Assembly (NCBI RefSeq): GCF_000423465.1
Contig: NZ_KE384022.1
Coordinates: 337,176-401,175, forward strand
DNA from: Propionicicella superfundia DSM 22317
Lineage (GTDB): Bacteria; Actinomycetota; Actinomycetes; Propionibacteriales; Propionibacteriaceae
Reading direction: 5' to 3'
Length of the DNA: 64,000 bases
Numbering within the stretch: the stretch's first letter is position 1; every line of letters begins with the position of its first letter. Below the pieces are notes generated by a model. That model had not been told where the DNA came from. It saw only the letters and a program-made list of their open reading frames with translations, and searched no databases. Below are positions 44,911 through 53,901 of this stretch, in pieces. Made by a program: the position numbers and the translations under genes.

Positions 44911-46043
44911 CCGTCGCGGACGTCTGTGCCGCCCTCGACAGGCGGTACCCTCCGACGCTGGCCGAGCAGTGGGACCGCAACGGTCTCTACTGCGGAGACC
45001 CGGCGGCGTCGGTCACGGGCGTCCTGTTCGCCGTCGACCCGACCGACGCGGTCATCGCCGAGGCGGTCGCCGCCGGATGCGAGCTCATCGTCACCCACCA
45101 CCCGCTGCTGCTGCGCGGAATCCACTCCGTGACGTCCGCCACGCCCAAGGGACGACGCCTGCTCGCCATGGTGCGCGCCGGGATCAGCGCGTTCAACGTA
45201 CACACCCCCGCCGACTCGGCGGCTCCGGGCGTCAGCGACGCCGTCGCCGACCTCCTCGGGCTGACCGGCGTCCGCCCCCTCGACGCCCACGTGGCCGAAC
45301 CCCGCGACAAGCTCGTCACCTTCGTCCCCGCCGATCATGTGGACGCCGTCGTCGACGCACTCGCGGCCGCGGGTGCCGGGACGATCGGCGCGTACGACCG
45401 CTGCTATTTCGCGGTCGCCGGCTCCGGCGGATTCCGCGCCTCGGCCGACGCGCAACCCTTCACCGGCGCGCCTGGACAGATCACCGAGGTGGCCGAGACA
45501 CGGCTCGAACTGGTCCTCCCGCGGCGGCGCCGGGAGGATGTCACCGCCGCGCTCCGGTCCGTCCATCCGTACGAGACGCCCGCGTTCGACCTCCTTCCCC
45601 TGGCCGATGCGGGCGTCGGCACCGGCATCGGGCGCATCGGGACGCTGCCCGCGCCGCTGCCGGCCCGCGACCTGGCGGCGCGCCTCGCCGCATCCCTGCC
45701 CGCGACCGTGGCCGGGCTGCGGCTCGGCGGTGACCCCGAACGGGTCGTGTCGCGAGTCGCGATCCTCGCCGGAGCCGGTGACTCGCACCTGGACGCCGCC
45801 CGGGCCGCCGGCGCCGACGCGTACGTGACCTCGGACCTGCGACACCACCCCGCGGAAGAGGCCCTCGCGTGGGACGACGCCCCGGTCCTCGTCGACGTCC
45901 CTCACTGGGCCTGCGAGTGGGCCTGGCTGCCGCACGCCGCCGCGGCGGTGCGCGAGGACCTGTCCGGCCACGACCTGACCCTGCACGTCAGTACGCTGCG
46001 GACCGAACCCTGGTCCCTGCACGTGAACGGAGGCCGGTCGTGA
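44898..46043 (+). CDS. NIF3/YbgI-family protein (GTP cyclohydrolase I type 2-like)
   Basis: 381-aa protein of a conserved family with a dinuclear metal site. Metal-binding motifs are IVTHHPLLLRGIHSV near residue 68, TSDLRHHPAEEALAWDDA near residue 310, and VDVPHWACEW. The middle domain (about 130-240) is the PII/CutA-like insert seen in YqfO homologues. Earlier annotation as GTP cyclohydrolase type 2 has weak support; the role is not firmly known. It overlaps pepN by 13 bases and the next gene as GTGA. Confidence 0.87.
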
Positions 46044-46360
46044 CGGCCGAGGCGATGCTTCTCGTGACCACACCGTCGGTGCCCGGCTACCGGTTCGAGG
46101 CGGTGATCGGAATGGTGGCGTCACCCGTCCACCCCGACCCCGAGACGGCGCTGCTCGCACTGTGGCGCGAGGCCGTCGGGCTGGGCGCCAACGCCGTCGT
46201 CAGCGCGGGCCTGACGTTCGCGGCCGCGACGTACGGCCAAGGCATGTACGCCTCCCAGGCCGGTCAGTTCGTGGCGACCGGCACGGCCGTCGTGATCGCC
46301 CCCCTCGGCAAGGGAGAACCCGGGTGGACGCCGCAGTCGGCGTCGCAGGTTCTCCGCTGA
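46040..46360 (+). CDS. YbjQ-family (UPF0145) protein
   Basis: 106-aa protein. The start LVTTPSVPGYRFEAVIGMVA and the later GANAVVSAGLTFAAATYGQG fit the YbjQ/UPF0145 fold, a small pentameric domain sometimes called heavy-metal-binding. No cysteine-rich metal site is visible. The function is unknown. GTG 46040 overlaps the NIF3 stop as GTGA. Confidence 0.75.
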   Translation: MTAEAMLLVTTPSVPGYRFEAVIGMVASPVHPDPETALLALWREAVGLGANAVVSAGLTFAAATYGQGMYASQAGQFVATGTAVVIAPLGKGEPGWTPQSASQVLR

Positions 46361-46381
46361 GCCTCCCGGCCTCCTGCCCGG

Positions 46382-46591
46382 CTACTCCCCGACCGCGACC
46401 TCGTCGCCGGAAGACCCGCCCGAGGCGTCGGCGCGCGCCTGGCGGAACCACGTCGGCCCGATCGTGAGCAGCAGGATCGGAATCGAGATCGCCAGCGGCA
46501 GAGCGACCGTCAACAACAAGATGGCGCCGATCCCGGGGTCGTCCACCTCGGGCCAACCCGGCAGCGTCTCGAGCGGAAGCATCGGCAACAT
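46382..46591 (-). CDS. Small single-span membrane protein
   Basis: 69-aa protein with one membrane segment (GAILLLTVALPLAISIPILL) after a short Asp/Glu-containing N-terminus and a hydrophilic Gly/Ser tail. Similar short proteins (ending in a long helix next to a PEVDDPG-like segment) are widespread in actinobacteria and have no known function. It is opposed to the pyr operon; its start lies 83 bases from pyrR. Confidence 0.65.
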   Translation of the reverse strand: MLPMLPLETLPGWPEVDDPGIGAILLLTVALPLAISIPILLLTIGPTWFRQARADASGGSSGDEVAVGE

Positions 46592-46616
46592 GGCGAAACC
46601 CTAACGCACGATGCAC

Positions 46617-46622
46617 TAGATT
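46617..46622 (+). promoter_or_regulatory. Candidate -10 of the pyr operon
   Basis: TAGATT, 51 bases before the pyrR GTG. The leader 46629-46673 carries a short GGGCG/CGCCC hairpin. I do not see the conserved loop that PyrR binds in firmicutes or mycobacteria, so the mode of pyr control is open. Confidence 0.35.
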
Positions 46623-46673
46623 TCCGTCTCAGGGCGTCCCGCCCGGGCGACCCGTCATCCGCAGGGAGAAGTT

Positions 46674-47231
46674 GTGACCGAAGGTCCGGCCGGAGCGGCC
46701 GTTGAAGTCCTCAACGAAGACGAGATCTCACGAGCACTGGCTCGCATCGCACACCAGATCCTCGAGGACAACCGGGGCGCCGATCGCCTGATCGTCCTCG
46801 GCATCCGCACCCGAGGCGTTCCCCTCGCCCGCAGGATCGTCGGACTGCTCAACGAGATCGAAGGCGCCGATGTGCCGGTGGGCGAACTCGACATCACCAT
46901 GTACCGTGACGACCTGCGCGCGCATCCCACCCGCGAGGTACGACAGACACGCGTGCCGGTGAGCATCGACGACGCGGTGGTCGTCCTCGTCGACGACGTC
47001 CTGTACTCCGGCCGCACCGTGGTCGCCGCGATCGACGCGTTGCGCGATCTCGGACGTCCCCGGGTCGTGCAGCTCGCCGTGCTGGTCGACCGCGGTCACA
47101 GAGAGGTCCCGATCCAGGCCGACCACGTCGGGAAGACCGTCCCGACGAGCCGCGACGAACGCGTCCATGTGCATCTGGAGGAGTCCGACGGGTACGACCG
47201 GGTCACCATCGAGCGAAGGGCCACCGCATGA
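46674..47231 (+). CDS. pyrR: Bifunctional pyr operon regulator / uracil phosphoribosyltransferase PyrR
   Basis: 185-aa protein that binds pyr mRNA leaders and has uracil phosphoribosyltransferase activity. The PRPP-binding loop is [20 protein letters not shown] near residue 105. [20 protein letters not shown] and the Arg-rich [11 protein letters not shown] are family features. GTG 46674 follows AGGGAGAAG. It is the first gene of pyrR-pyrB-pyrC and overlaps pyrB as ATGA. Confidence 0.95.
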   Translation: MTEGPAGAAVEVLNEDEISRALARIAHQILEDNRGADRLIVLGIRTRGVPLARRIVGLLNEIEGADVPVGELDITMYRDDLRAHPTREVRQTRVPVSIDDAVVVLVDDVLYSGRTVVAAIDALRDLGRPRVVQLAVLVDRGHREVPIQADHVGKTVPTSRDERVHVHLEESDGYDRVTIERRATA

Positions 47232-48166
47232 AGCACCTTCTCGCCGCCGCCGACCTGAGCCCCGCGGAGATCGCCTCGATCCTCGACCTGGCCGAGGAGA
47301 TGCACGCGGTCCAGTCCCGGCAGGTCAAGAAGCTGCCGACCCTGCGCGGGCGCACGGTCGTGAACCTCTTCTTCGAGGACTCCACCCGCACCCGCGGATC
47401 CTTCGAGCTCGCCGAGAAGTGGATGTCGGCCGACGCGGTCAACATGTCGGGGAAGGGATCGTCGGTGTCGAAGGGCGAGTCCCTGCGCGACACGGTGCTC
47501 ACCCTCGACGCGATGGGTGTCGACGCCTTCGTCATCCGCCACAGCGGGTCGGGCGCCGTCCACCAGGCCGCCGGCTGGGTGCGCCCGAACGTCAGCGTCG
47601 TCAACGCCGGTGACGGTGCCCACGAGCACCCCACACAGGCGCTGCTGGACGCGTTCGCGATGCGGCGTCATTTCCGTCGTCACAGCACCGAATCCTGGGA
47701 GGACAAGACGATCGCCATCGTCGGGGACCTCACCCACTCCCGCGTGGTCCGCTCGAACGTGTCGCTGCTGCAGACGCTCGGCGCGCAGGTCATCCTCGTC
47801 GCGCCGCCGACCCTGATGCCGGCAGGGGTCTCGACGTGGGGGGTCGAGATCGCTCCCGACTTCGACGCGGTCCTGCCTCGGGCCGATGTCGTCATGATGC
47901 TCCGCGTGCAGCGGGAGCGCATGGCCGGCGGGTTCTTCCCGAGCGCCCGCGAGTACACGGTGGGCTACGGCCTCACGCGCGACCGGCTGGAGCGGCTGAA
48001 ACCCGGCGCGGCCATCTGCCACCCGGGTCCGATGAACCGCGGCGTCGAGATCTCCAGCGACGCCGCCGACTCCGTCAACTCGCTCGTGCTCGACCAGGTC
48101 TCGGCCGGCGTCGCGGTCCGTATGAGCGTGCTCTACCACCTGCTGGGTGGGGAAGGACAAGCATGA
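47228..48166 (+). CDS. pyrB: Aspartate carbamoyltransferase catalytic subunit
   Basis: 312-aa enzyme that condenses carbamoyl phosphate with aspartate, the committed pyrimidine step. The carbamoyl phosphate motif [11 protein letters not shown] is near residue 55 and [10 protein letters not shown] near residue 135. AHEHPTQ and RVQRERM also fit. ATG 47228 overlaps the pyrR stop, and the stop overlaps pyrC as ATGA. No regulatory subunit pyrI is present, as is normal in this group. Confidence 0.96.
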   Translation: MKHLLAAADLSPAEIASILDLAEEMHAVQSRQVKKLPTLRGRTVVNLFFEDSTRTRGSFELAEKWMSADAVNMSGKGSSVSKGESLRDTVLTLDAMGVDAFVIRHSGSGAVHQAAGWVRPNVSVVNAGDGAHEHPTQALLDAFAMRRHFRRHSTESWEDKTIAIVGDLTHSRVVRSNVSLLQTLGAQVILVAPPTLMPAGVSTWGVEIAPDFDAVLPRADVVMMLRVQRERMAGGFFPSAREYTVGYGLTRDRLERLKPGAAICHPGPMNRGVEISSDAADSVNSLVLDQVSAGVAVRMSVLYHLLGGEGQA

Positions 48167-49434
48167 GCGACCTGCTGATCACCGGTGCCCGCACCGTCTC
48201 CGGGGGCACCGGAGACCTGTACATCCAGGACGGTGTGCTCGCCGACCCGGCAGCCGCGCCCGCCGACGTCCCGCGACTCGACGCCGACGGGCTCCTGGCG
48301 CTCCCGGGGCTCGTCGATCTGCACACCCATCTGCGCGAGCCGGGCCGCGAGGACGCCGAGACGATCCGCTCCGGCACCAAGGCGGCAGCGCGCGGCGGGT
48401 ACACCGCCGTGTTCGCGATGGCCAACACGTCCCCCGTCACCGACACCGCCGAGGCGGCGATGTTCGTCGCGAGCCGCGCCCGGCGTGACGGGTACGCGCA
48501 GGTGCAGCCCGTGGGCGCCATCACGAAGGGGCTGGCGGGCGAGGAACTCGCCGAGCTCGGGCTGATGGCCCGCTCGGCGGCCAACGTGCGGGTGTTCAGC
48601 GACGACGGCCGCTGCGTCGCCGACTCGCTGCTGATGCGTCGCGCACTGGAGTACGTCACCGCGTTCGACGGCGTCCTCGCCCAGCACTCGCAGGATCCGC
48701 GGCTCGCGGGGCCGACGGCCTGTTGTCACGAAGGTCCCGTGTCGGGGCGACTCGGGCTGCCGGGCTGGCCGGCCGTCGCCGAGTCGGTCATCGTGGCCAG
48801 GGACGTCCAGCTCGCCGAGGCCACGGGAAGCCGCATCCACGTGTGCCACGTCTCGACGGCCGAGTCCGTCGAGGTGATCCGGTGGGCGAAGAAGCGCGGC
48901 ATCCAGGTCACCGCCGAGGTGACGCCGCATCATCTGTACTTCGACACCTCCGAGGTGCAGGGGTACGACACGACGTACAAGGTCAACCCTCCGTTGCGTC
49001 CCGACGAGCATCGAACCGCCATCGCGGAGGCGCTCGCCGACGGGACGATCGATGTCGTGGCCACCGACCATGCGCCGCATGCCCGGCAGGACAAGGACCA
49101 CGACTTCGCCGTCGCCTCGCCGGGCATGCTCGGCCTCGAGCAGGCGCTCGCGGTCGTCATGGAGACGATGGTCGACACCGGGCGGATGGACTGGGCGGCC
49201 GTCGTGGACCGCATGTCCGCGGCGCCGGCCCGGATCGGTCGGCTCGCGGAGCAGGGACGCCCGTTGCGGCTCGGCGAACCCGGCAACGTCGTCCTCGTCG
49301 ACACCACCGCCCGGGCCGACGTGGACAGGGACGCCAGCCGGTCGCTGTCGCGCAACAACCCCTACCACGGCCGGACGCTGCCCGATCCGGTCGTCGCGAC
49401 CGTGTGGGCCGGGCGGATCACGTATCAGCGCTGA
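48163..49434 (+). CDS. pyrC: Dihydroorotase
   Basis: 423-aa class I dihydroorotase, third enzyme of pyrimidine synthesis. The metal-binding motif [12 protein letters not shown] is near residue 50. Further His ligands lie in [12 protein letters not shown] and [12 protein letters not shown], and the catalytic Asp in [15 protein letters not shown] 48163 follows GGAAGG. The stop at 49432-49434 is 53 bases before the first unit of repeat family B. The pyr genes visible here end at this point. Confidence 0.96.
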   Translation: MSDLLITGARTVSGGTGDLYIQDGVLADPAAAPADVPRLDADGLLALPGLVDLHTHLREPGREDAETIRSGTKAAARGGYTAVFAMANTSPVTDTAEAAMFVASRARRDGYAQVQPVGAITKGLAGEELAELGLMARSAANVRVFSDDGRCVADSLLMRRALEYVTAFDGVLAQHSQDPRLAGPTACCHEGPVSGRLGLPGWPAVAESVIVARDVQLAEATGSRIHVCHVSTAESVEVIRWAKKRGIQVTAEVTPHHLYFDTSEVQGYDTTYKVNPPLRPDEHRTAIAEALADGTIDVVATDHAPHARQDKDHDFAVASPGMLGLEQALAVVMETMVDTGRMDWAAVVDRMSAAPARIGRLAEQGRPLRLGEPGNVVLVDTTARADVDRDASRSLSRNNPYHGRTLPDPVVATVWAGRITYQR

Positions 49435-49486
49435 GCGCGCGGGCGCGTCGGGGCCGGGCCGGTCCACGGACTCGACACCCGGCGCG

Positions 49487-49657
49487 TGACCGCCAGGTTG
49501 CACGGCATACCGGTCCCTTCGCCTGGCGGTCAGGGCAGTCACCGCCAGGTTGCGAGGCATACGAGCCTCGAATCCGAAGCCGGAACCCGCACAACCTGGC
49601 GGTCAGCGCACGCCGGCCCGGCAACCCGACGTCCTATGCCGCACAACCTGGCGGTCA
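49487..49657. repeat. Family B nested palindrome, left copy
   Basis: 171 bp with four units. Two point right (49487-49508 and about 49540-49560) and two point left (49587-49605 and 49636-49657). The unit reads TGACCGCCAGGTTG..GGCAT. The central loop contains CGAATCCGAAGCCGG. Spacers between the outer and inner units are about 30 bases each side. The left spacer carries a further half unit (CCTGGCGGTCA near 49522). The last unit, read on the minus strand, begins with the stop codon of the gene at 49655-50638. Confidence 0.85.
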
Positions 49658-50638
49658 GCCGGACGCGGACCGGGCCGTACCCGCCAAGGCGCGTTCGACG
49701 CGCTCCACCACGACGCCGGGCCGGGTCATGATCTCCACCGCCAGCCAGCGCACGACGAGGAAACCGGCATCGCGCAGCGCCTGCTCCCGCAGTTTCTCGC
49801 GCACGATGGCGTCGGGGTCGGAGGCGTATTTCACCGCGCCGTCGCACTCGCCGATCACCCCGTGCTCGGGCCACAGGAAGTCCGGGTAGAACCGGCCTTC
49901 CGCCGTCCGGACGGGAGCCTGGCATTCGGGACTCGGGAGACCGGCCAGGTGGAAGTGGCCCGCCGACAGGGACTCTGCCGCCGACTCCCTGCGCGGGTCG
50001 GCCAGCCCGATGCCCGGCAGCAGCCGCGTCACCCGGCGGAACTGCGCCATGTCCGTCAGGAGATCGCGCGCCGCCCCGGCCAGCACAGGCCTCGCGTAGT
50101 CGCTGCGCCGAGGCGTCGTCACGAAGGAGTCGCAGAGCAGGCGAGCGGCCGCATCGAGGATCACGAGCGCCTCCGGAACGGGCAGCCCCGCAGCGAGATC
50201 GACGGCCGTGCGGGCCGGTCCGGTCACCGCGTAGCCGTCCGGATCACGGGAGAGGTGGGACGCGGGAAGCTGCTCGACGTGATGCGTCGTGCCGTTCGAC
50301 CGGGCCCGTCGGCCACCACCAGCGGGTAGCGACACCGATGCGGGGAGGTCGTGCCAGGGGACGTTGCCGGGACACGGCAACCCCCACACGATGGCGGCGC
50401 TCTGGCGGCTGATCACCGCATCCGGGTCCACGGCCAGCTCCGCCCGTGCCCGGATCAGGTGTCGCTCGGCCGGATCGTCCGGCCAGGCCTCGGCGGCGAG
50501 GTACACCCCGCGACGCACCCGCACGAGGCGGCGGCGGCGCAATGCGGTGGTCAGCATCTCGCCGGTCACGCCGATCGCTCTCAGGGTCGACCGGCTCGCG
50601 GGCTGGGTCGGCAACGACCAGGGCTTCGCGGTGCGCAT
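49655..50638 (-). CDS. AbiEi-like plus DUF559 (Vsr-like nuclease) protein, flanked by family B repeats
   Basis: 327-aa protein. The N-terminal part resembles the winged-helix region of AbiEi-type antitoxins (LRAIGVTGEMLTTALRRRRL, then RGVYLAAEAWPDD). The C-terminal part is a PD-(D/E)XK-like DUF559 domain: Asp in FYPDFLWPEHGVIGECDGAV with the E-x-D pair, Lys in the KYASD segment, and ALRDAGFLVVRWLAVEI at the end. It may cut or bind DNA. ATG 50638 begins the conserved part; an ATG at 50656 is possible, and the frame runs upstream through the right-hand repeat without a plausible start. The stop codon is the first three bases of the left repeat. Confidence 0.75.
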   Translation of the reverse strand: MRTAKPWSLPTQPASRSTLRAIGVTGEMLTTALRRRRLVRVRRGVYLAAEAWPDDPAERHLIRARAELAVDPDAVISRQSAAIVWGLPCPGNVPWHDLPASVSLPAGGGRRARSNGTTHHVEQLPASHLSRDPDGYAVTGPARTAVDLAAGLPVPEALVILDAAARLLCDSFVTTPRRSDYARPVLAGAARDLLTDMAQFRRVTRLLPGIGLADPRRESAAESLSAGHFHLAGLPSPECQAPVRTAEGRFYPDFLWPEHGVIGECDGAVKYASDPDAIVREKLREQALRDAGFLVVRWLAVEIMTRPGVVVERVERALAGTARSASG

Positions 50639-50743
50639 GGCACCAACCTGCCGCATCTCCGGTCCGAGAGGAGCGGCACGGAGCCGCACCTGTGGACAAC
50701 TCCGGGCTCGAGGCTCCGTCCCTCGTGCCCACGACGCGGCCCA

Positions 50744-50914
50744 TGACCGCCAGGTTGTGCGGCATACCGGTGCGGTGGCCCGGCCCTCGTCGTTCCGACC
50801 GCCAGGTTGCGAGGCATACGAACCTCGAATCCGAAACCGGAACCCGCACAACCTGGCGGTCACCCCGGACATCGGCGCCACACCCGCGCGCCATGCCGCA
50901 CAACCTGGCGGTCA
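50744..50914. repeat. Family B nested palindrome, right copy
   Basis: 171 bp with the same plan as the left copy. Units sit at 50744-50765, 50797-50817, 50844-50862 and 50893-50914. The core ACCGCCAGGTTGTGCGGCAT is kept in the outer units; inner unit 2 reads GCGAGGCAT at its end. The centre (CGAATCCGAAACCGG) is nearly identical to the left copy, but the two 30-base spacers differ. It lies 106 bases upstream of the gene start. The remaining 50915-51017 shows no gene. Confidence 0.85.
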
Positions 50915-51017
50915 CCCCGCCGCCGGGCGGCGAACACCCCGGCGTGCACTCGACCCGGCCGCGACACGCGACGATCGGGCGGGCGACCGTCCCGGTGCCC
51001 CGGGACGGTCGCGTCGG

Positions 51018-52013
51018 TCAGAAGATCCGGGCGACCACCGAGGCCGGAGCGGCCAGCAAGGTCTCGATCTCGTCGTCCAGCTTGACCAGCGTCAGGGAGG
51101 CGCCGGCCATCTCCAGCGACGTGCAGTACTCGCCGACGTAGCTGCGGGCCACCGTGATCCCCATGTCGGCCAGCTTCTGCGCGGCGATGCCGAACAGCAG
51201 GTACAGCTCGCTGATCGGCGTCCCGCCCAGACCGTTGATCATCAGGGCGACCCGGTCACCCGGCCGGTACGGCAGATCCGGCACGACCGCGCCCAGCAGC
51301 TCGTCGACGATCTCGTCGGCTCCGACCATCTTCGCGCGACGACGTCCGGGCTCGCCGTGGATGCCGACACCGACCTCGATCTCGTCGTCGCCGAGGTCGA
51401 ACAGCGGAGCGCCCTTCGCGGGCGGGGTACACGCCGTGAGCGCGATGCCCATCGTGCGGGTCACCGAGTTGACCAGCTCACCCACACGGACGACCTCCTC
51501 CAGCTCGGCGCCCTCCTCCGCCTTCGCGCCGACCGCCTTCATGACGAAGAAGTTGCCGGCCACTCCCCGGCGGCCCACGGTGTACAGCGAGTCCTGCACG
51601 GCCACGTCGTCGTTGATGAACAAGGTGGCGGCCTTGATGCCGTCGGCCTCGGCGAGCTCCTGCGCCATCTCGAAGGCCATCTTGTCGCCCGTGTAGTTGT
51701 TGACGAGCAGCAGGACGCCCTTGTCGGACGCGAGGAGCTTCGCGGTCTGATACACGTAGTCGCTCGGCGGGGCGGCGAACACGTCACCGGGGCAGGCGGC
51801 GTCCAGCATGCCGGGACCGACCACCATGACGTGCGCCGGCTCATGCCCCGAACCGGATCCCTGGATGATGCTGACCTTGTCGTTGTTCGGGGCATCGGCC
51901 CGCATGATCAGGTTGTACTCGGGGACGTAGGTGATGGTGTCCGGATTGGCGAGCGCGATGCCCTTGAGCATCTCGGGAACGAACTGCTTGGGATCGTTGA
52001 CGAACTTCTTCAC
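51018..52013 (-). CDS. dhaK: Dihydroxyacetone kinase subunit DhaK
   Basis: 331-aa substrate-binding subunit that binds the ketose covalently at a His. The family motifs are IIQGSGSGHEPAHVMVVGPG near residue 50 and VGVGIHGEPGRRRAK near residue 215, where the His forms the covalent adduct. It takes dihydroxyacetone or a related ketose. It is transcribed after dhaL, with 123 bases of palindrome-rich DNA between them. No dhaM phosphotransfer gene is seen, so the phosphate donor (PTS or ATP) is open. Confidence 0.92.
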   Translation of the reverse strand: MKKFVNDPKQFVPEMLKGIALANPDTITYVPEYNLIMRADAPNNDKVSIIQGSGSGHEPAHVMVVGPGMLDAACPGDVFAAPPSDYVYQTAKLLASDKGVLLLVNNYTGDKMAFEMAQELAEADGIKAATLFINDDVAVQDSLYTVGRRGVAGNFFVMKAVGAKAEEGAELEEVVRVGELVNSVTRTMGIALTACTPPAKGAPLFDLGDDEIEVGVGIHGEPGRRRAKMVGADEIVDELLGAVVPDLPYRPGDRVALMINGLGGTPISELYLLFGIAAQKLADMGITVARSYVGEYCTSLEMAGASLTLVKLDDEIETLLAAPASVVARIF

Positions 52014-52136
52014 GGAATACCCCCTGTGAGAGGCCGGGCATGCGCCCGGGATTGGATACTCGGCCCCGGACGGGCACCGGGACCGATTCGGTGACCCGGG
52101 CGATGCCCGGATCCGGGACCGGTGTGCCGCGCCCCG

Positions 52137-52769
52137 TCAGGCGGGCCAGGCGTCGGCGAGGTGCCGCGCGAGGACGGCGATCGCCATCGCGCCGGCGTCC
52201 ACGGAGCCGATGCTGCGCTCACCGGTGTACGCGGCCCGGCCGCGCATGGCCTGCAGCGATGCCGTCGCCTCGGCCGCATCGGCGGCGGTCGTGGCCACGG
52301 CGTTCACGATGGTGCGGGCGTCATGCCCGGCGGCGAGCTCGGCCTCGAGCGTGTCGATCGCCGGGACGAGGGCGTCCAGCAGGGTCTTCTCCCCCAACTC
52401 GGCGCCACCGCGGGTCTTGATACCGTCGACCGACGCGCGCAGCGCACGAACGACGTCCTCACCGGTGAACTCGTCCTTGCCCTTCAACTGGGCACCCGCC
52501 CGCAGGATCGCGGTGCCCCAGATCGGGCCCGAGGTACCTCCGATGCGAGCCGACACGGTCATGGCGATCCGCTGCAGGAACACGCCGGGATCGGTCCGGT
52601 CGAACGTGTCCCAGTCGGCCAGGACGATCTCGAAGCCCCGCGCCAGGGAGAAACCGAAGTCACCGTCGCCGACGACGGCGTCCAGTTCTCCGAAGTACGT
52701 CTCGTTGTCGACGATCGTCTGTGCGATGTCCTTGACGACCCACTCGACGTCGGACAGTTTTCCCGCCAT
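52137..52769 (-). CDS. dhaL: Dihydroxyacetone kinase subunit DhaL
   Basis: 210-aa ADP/ATP-binding subunit of a DhaKL kinase. It has an Asp-rich nucleotide and Mg site (VVGDGDFGFSLARGF near residue 37), where many DhaL proteins read GDGDHG or GDGDTG, and the GTSGPIWGTAILRAGAQ segment. ATG 52769 follows GGAGG by 7 bases; an ATG 21 bases upstream is in frame. It is the first gene of the pair, which is the reverse of the usual dhaK-dhaL order. Confidence 0.88.
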   Translation of the reverse strand: MAGKLSDVEWVVKDIAQTIVDNETYFGELDAVVGDGDFGFSLARGFEIVLADWDTFDRTDPGVFLQRIAMTVSARIGGTSGPIWGTAILRAGAQLKGKDEFTGEDVVRALRASVDGIKTRGGAELGEKTLLDALVPAIDTLEAELAAGHDARTIVNAVATTAADAAEATASLQAMRGRAAYTGERSIGSVDAGAMAIAVLARHLADAWPA

Positions 52770-52829
52770 GACCAAGCCTCCGATCTCCACTGTGAGAAAC
52801 GGTCCGGTGGCGACACCGGCGTGCCATCC

Positions 52830-52835
52830 ACGCTA
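52830..52835 (-). promoter_or_regulatory. Candidate -10 of dhaL-dhaK
   Basis: TAGCGT on the minus strand, about 60 bases before the dhaL ATG. A GGCGGCG/CGCCGCC inverted repeat at 52866-52900 lies upstream. I see nothing else recognisable in the 239-base gap up to 53008. Confidence 0.3.
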
Positions 52836-53008
52836 ACCCGGAATCCGGCCGGACGTCAGCCCACCGGCGGCGGCATTTTTCCGGACACGTGTTCGCCGCC
52901 GCAAGGTGCTACGCTCCGGGCGCGCGACCATCCCCGAGCCGCCGGCCGGGCCGGGGGCGATTTTCCCCCCGTCACCGGAGGACCGCCGTCGAACCGGCCT
53001 CCGCACCG

Positions 53009-53830
53009 TCAGAGCGTGTAGGCACCCAGGTTGGCGACGAGCGCCGCGGGCAACTCGACCGGACGCCCGGCGGTGTCGGCGCACACCAGCACGGTGTGGG
53101 CGCGGGCGCAGACCGCGTCCGCCACCGGGTCGTGGATCTCGGCGACAAGGGTCACCGACGTCCGCCCGATCCGGGCCACCGCCGTCCGCACCTCGTAGGT
53201 CTCCGGCCGATACCGCACCTGTCGCAGGTACTCGACGTCCTGGCGCGCGATCAGCCACAGATGTCCGACCCCGGCCGCGGCACCCATCCGTGCGGCGGAC
53301 GCGTCGGCATCGGTGGTCATGTGGATGCGAGCCTCGGCCACGTAGTCGAAGAAGCGCACGTTGTTGACGTGGCCGTAGACGTCCTGGTCGGTCCACCGCA
53401 CCGACACGGGATGAACGTGATAGCGCCCCGCGATCTCGTGGGCCCCGAGACCCCGCAGCGGAGGCCACCCGGCCGCCACGTCGCGCAGGGCCGATCGCGG
53501 CGCCTCGGGAAGCCTGCGCGGCCTGTTCTCACCGAGGTCGAACGCGCACACCAGGCTCCGGGCGGTCGCGACCGACCGGCCCGCGTGGTACAGGTCGTAG
53601 CCGATCGCGATCTTCGAGCCGCCGACCTCGTCGATCCCGACCTCCACGCGCAACGGCTCCCGGGAGAAGTCCACGGGAGCGTGGTACTCCACCTGATGCG
53701 CGACGACCACCACGCCGTCGGTCGTCAGGGAGCGCGTCGCCGGGGACGACGCGAAATAGCGGACGCGTGCCTCTTGGAGATAGTCGACGATCAGGGTGTT
53801 GTTCACATGCCCCTGGGCGTCGAGATCCAC
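53009..53830 (-). CDS. Double-hotdog acyl-CoA thioesterase
   Basis: Predicted thioesterase with two hotdog domains. The first begins DLDAQGHVNNTLIVDYLQEA and the second (near residue 150) reads RWTDQDVYGHVNNVRFFDYV. Each has the D..GHVNN motif of 4-hydroxybenzoyl-CoA-type thioesterases. It would release fatty acids from acyl-CoA. The GTG at 53830 falls inside the first strand: the preceding in-frame codons encode FELPLRWV, as the family needs. The gene may therefore start at a CTG at 53905, overlapping the stop of the acyl-CoA synthetase as CTGA; no ATG, GTG or TTG lies between. Coupling to that synthetase supports a joint role in lipid turnover. Confidence 0.8.
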   Translation of the reverse strand: MDLDAQGHVNNTLIVDYLQEARVRYFASSPATRSLTTDGVVVVAHQVEYHAPVDFSREPLRVEVGIDEVGGSKIAIGYDLYHAGRSVATARSLVCAFDLGENRPRRLPEAPRSALRDVAAGWPPLRGLGAHEIAGRYHVHPVSVRWTDQDVYGHVNNVRFFDYVAEARIHMTTDADASAARMGAAAGVGHLWLIARQDVEYLRQVRYRPETYEVRTAVARIGRTSVTLVAEIHDPVADAVCARAHTVLVCADTAGRPVELPAALVANLGAYTL

Positions 53831-53901
53831 CCAGCGCAGCGGCAGTTCGAAGGTCGTGCGGGCACCCCGCTGCGGCCGGGTGAGCGGTTCGGCGATCGTG
53901 G

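Noticed and set aside
46624-46673. PyrR-binding attenuator before pyrR
   Set aside because: The leader is short, has only a small GC hairpin and lacks the conserved loop needed for PyrR binding.
49487-50914. CRISPR array: roughly 20-bp repeats at about 50-bp intervals
   Set aside because: Units alternate in orientation and form nested palindromes, only four occur per block, spacers are not alike in number or placement to an array, and there is no cas gene.
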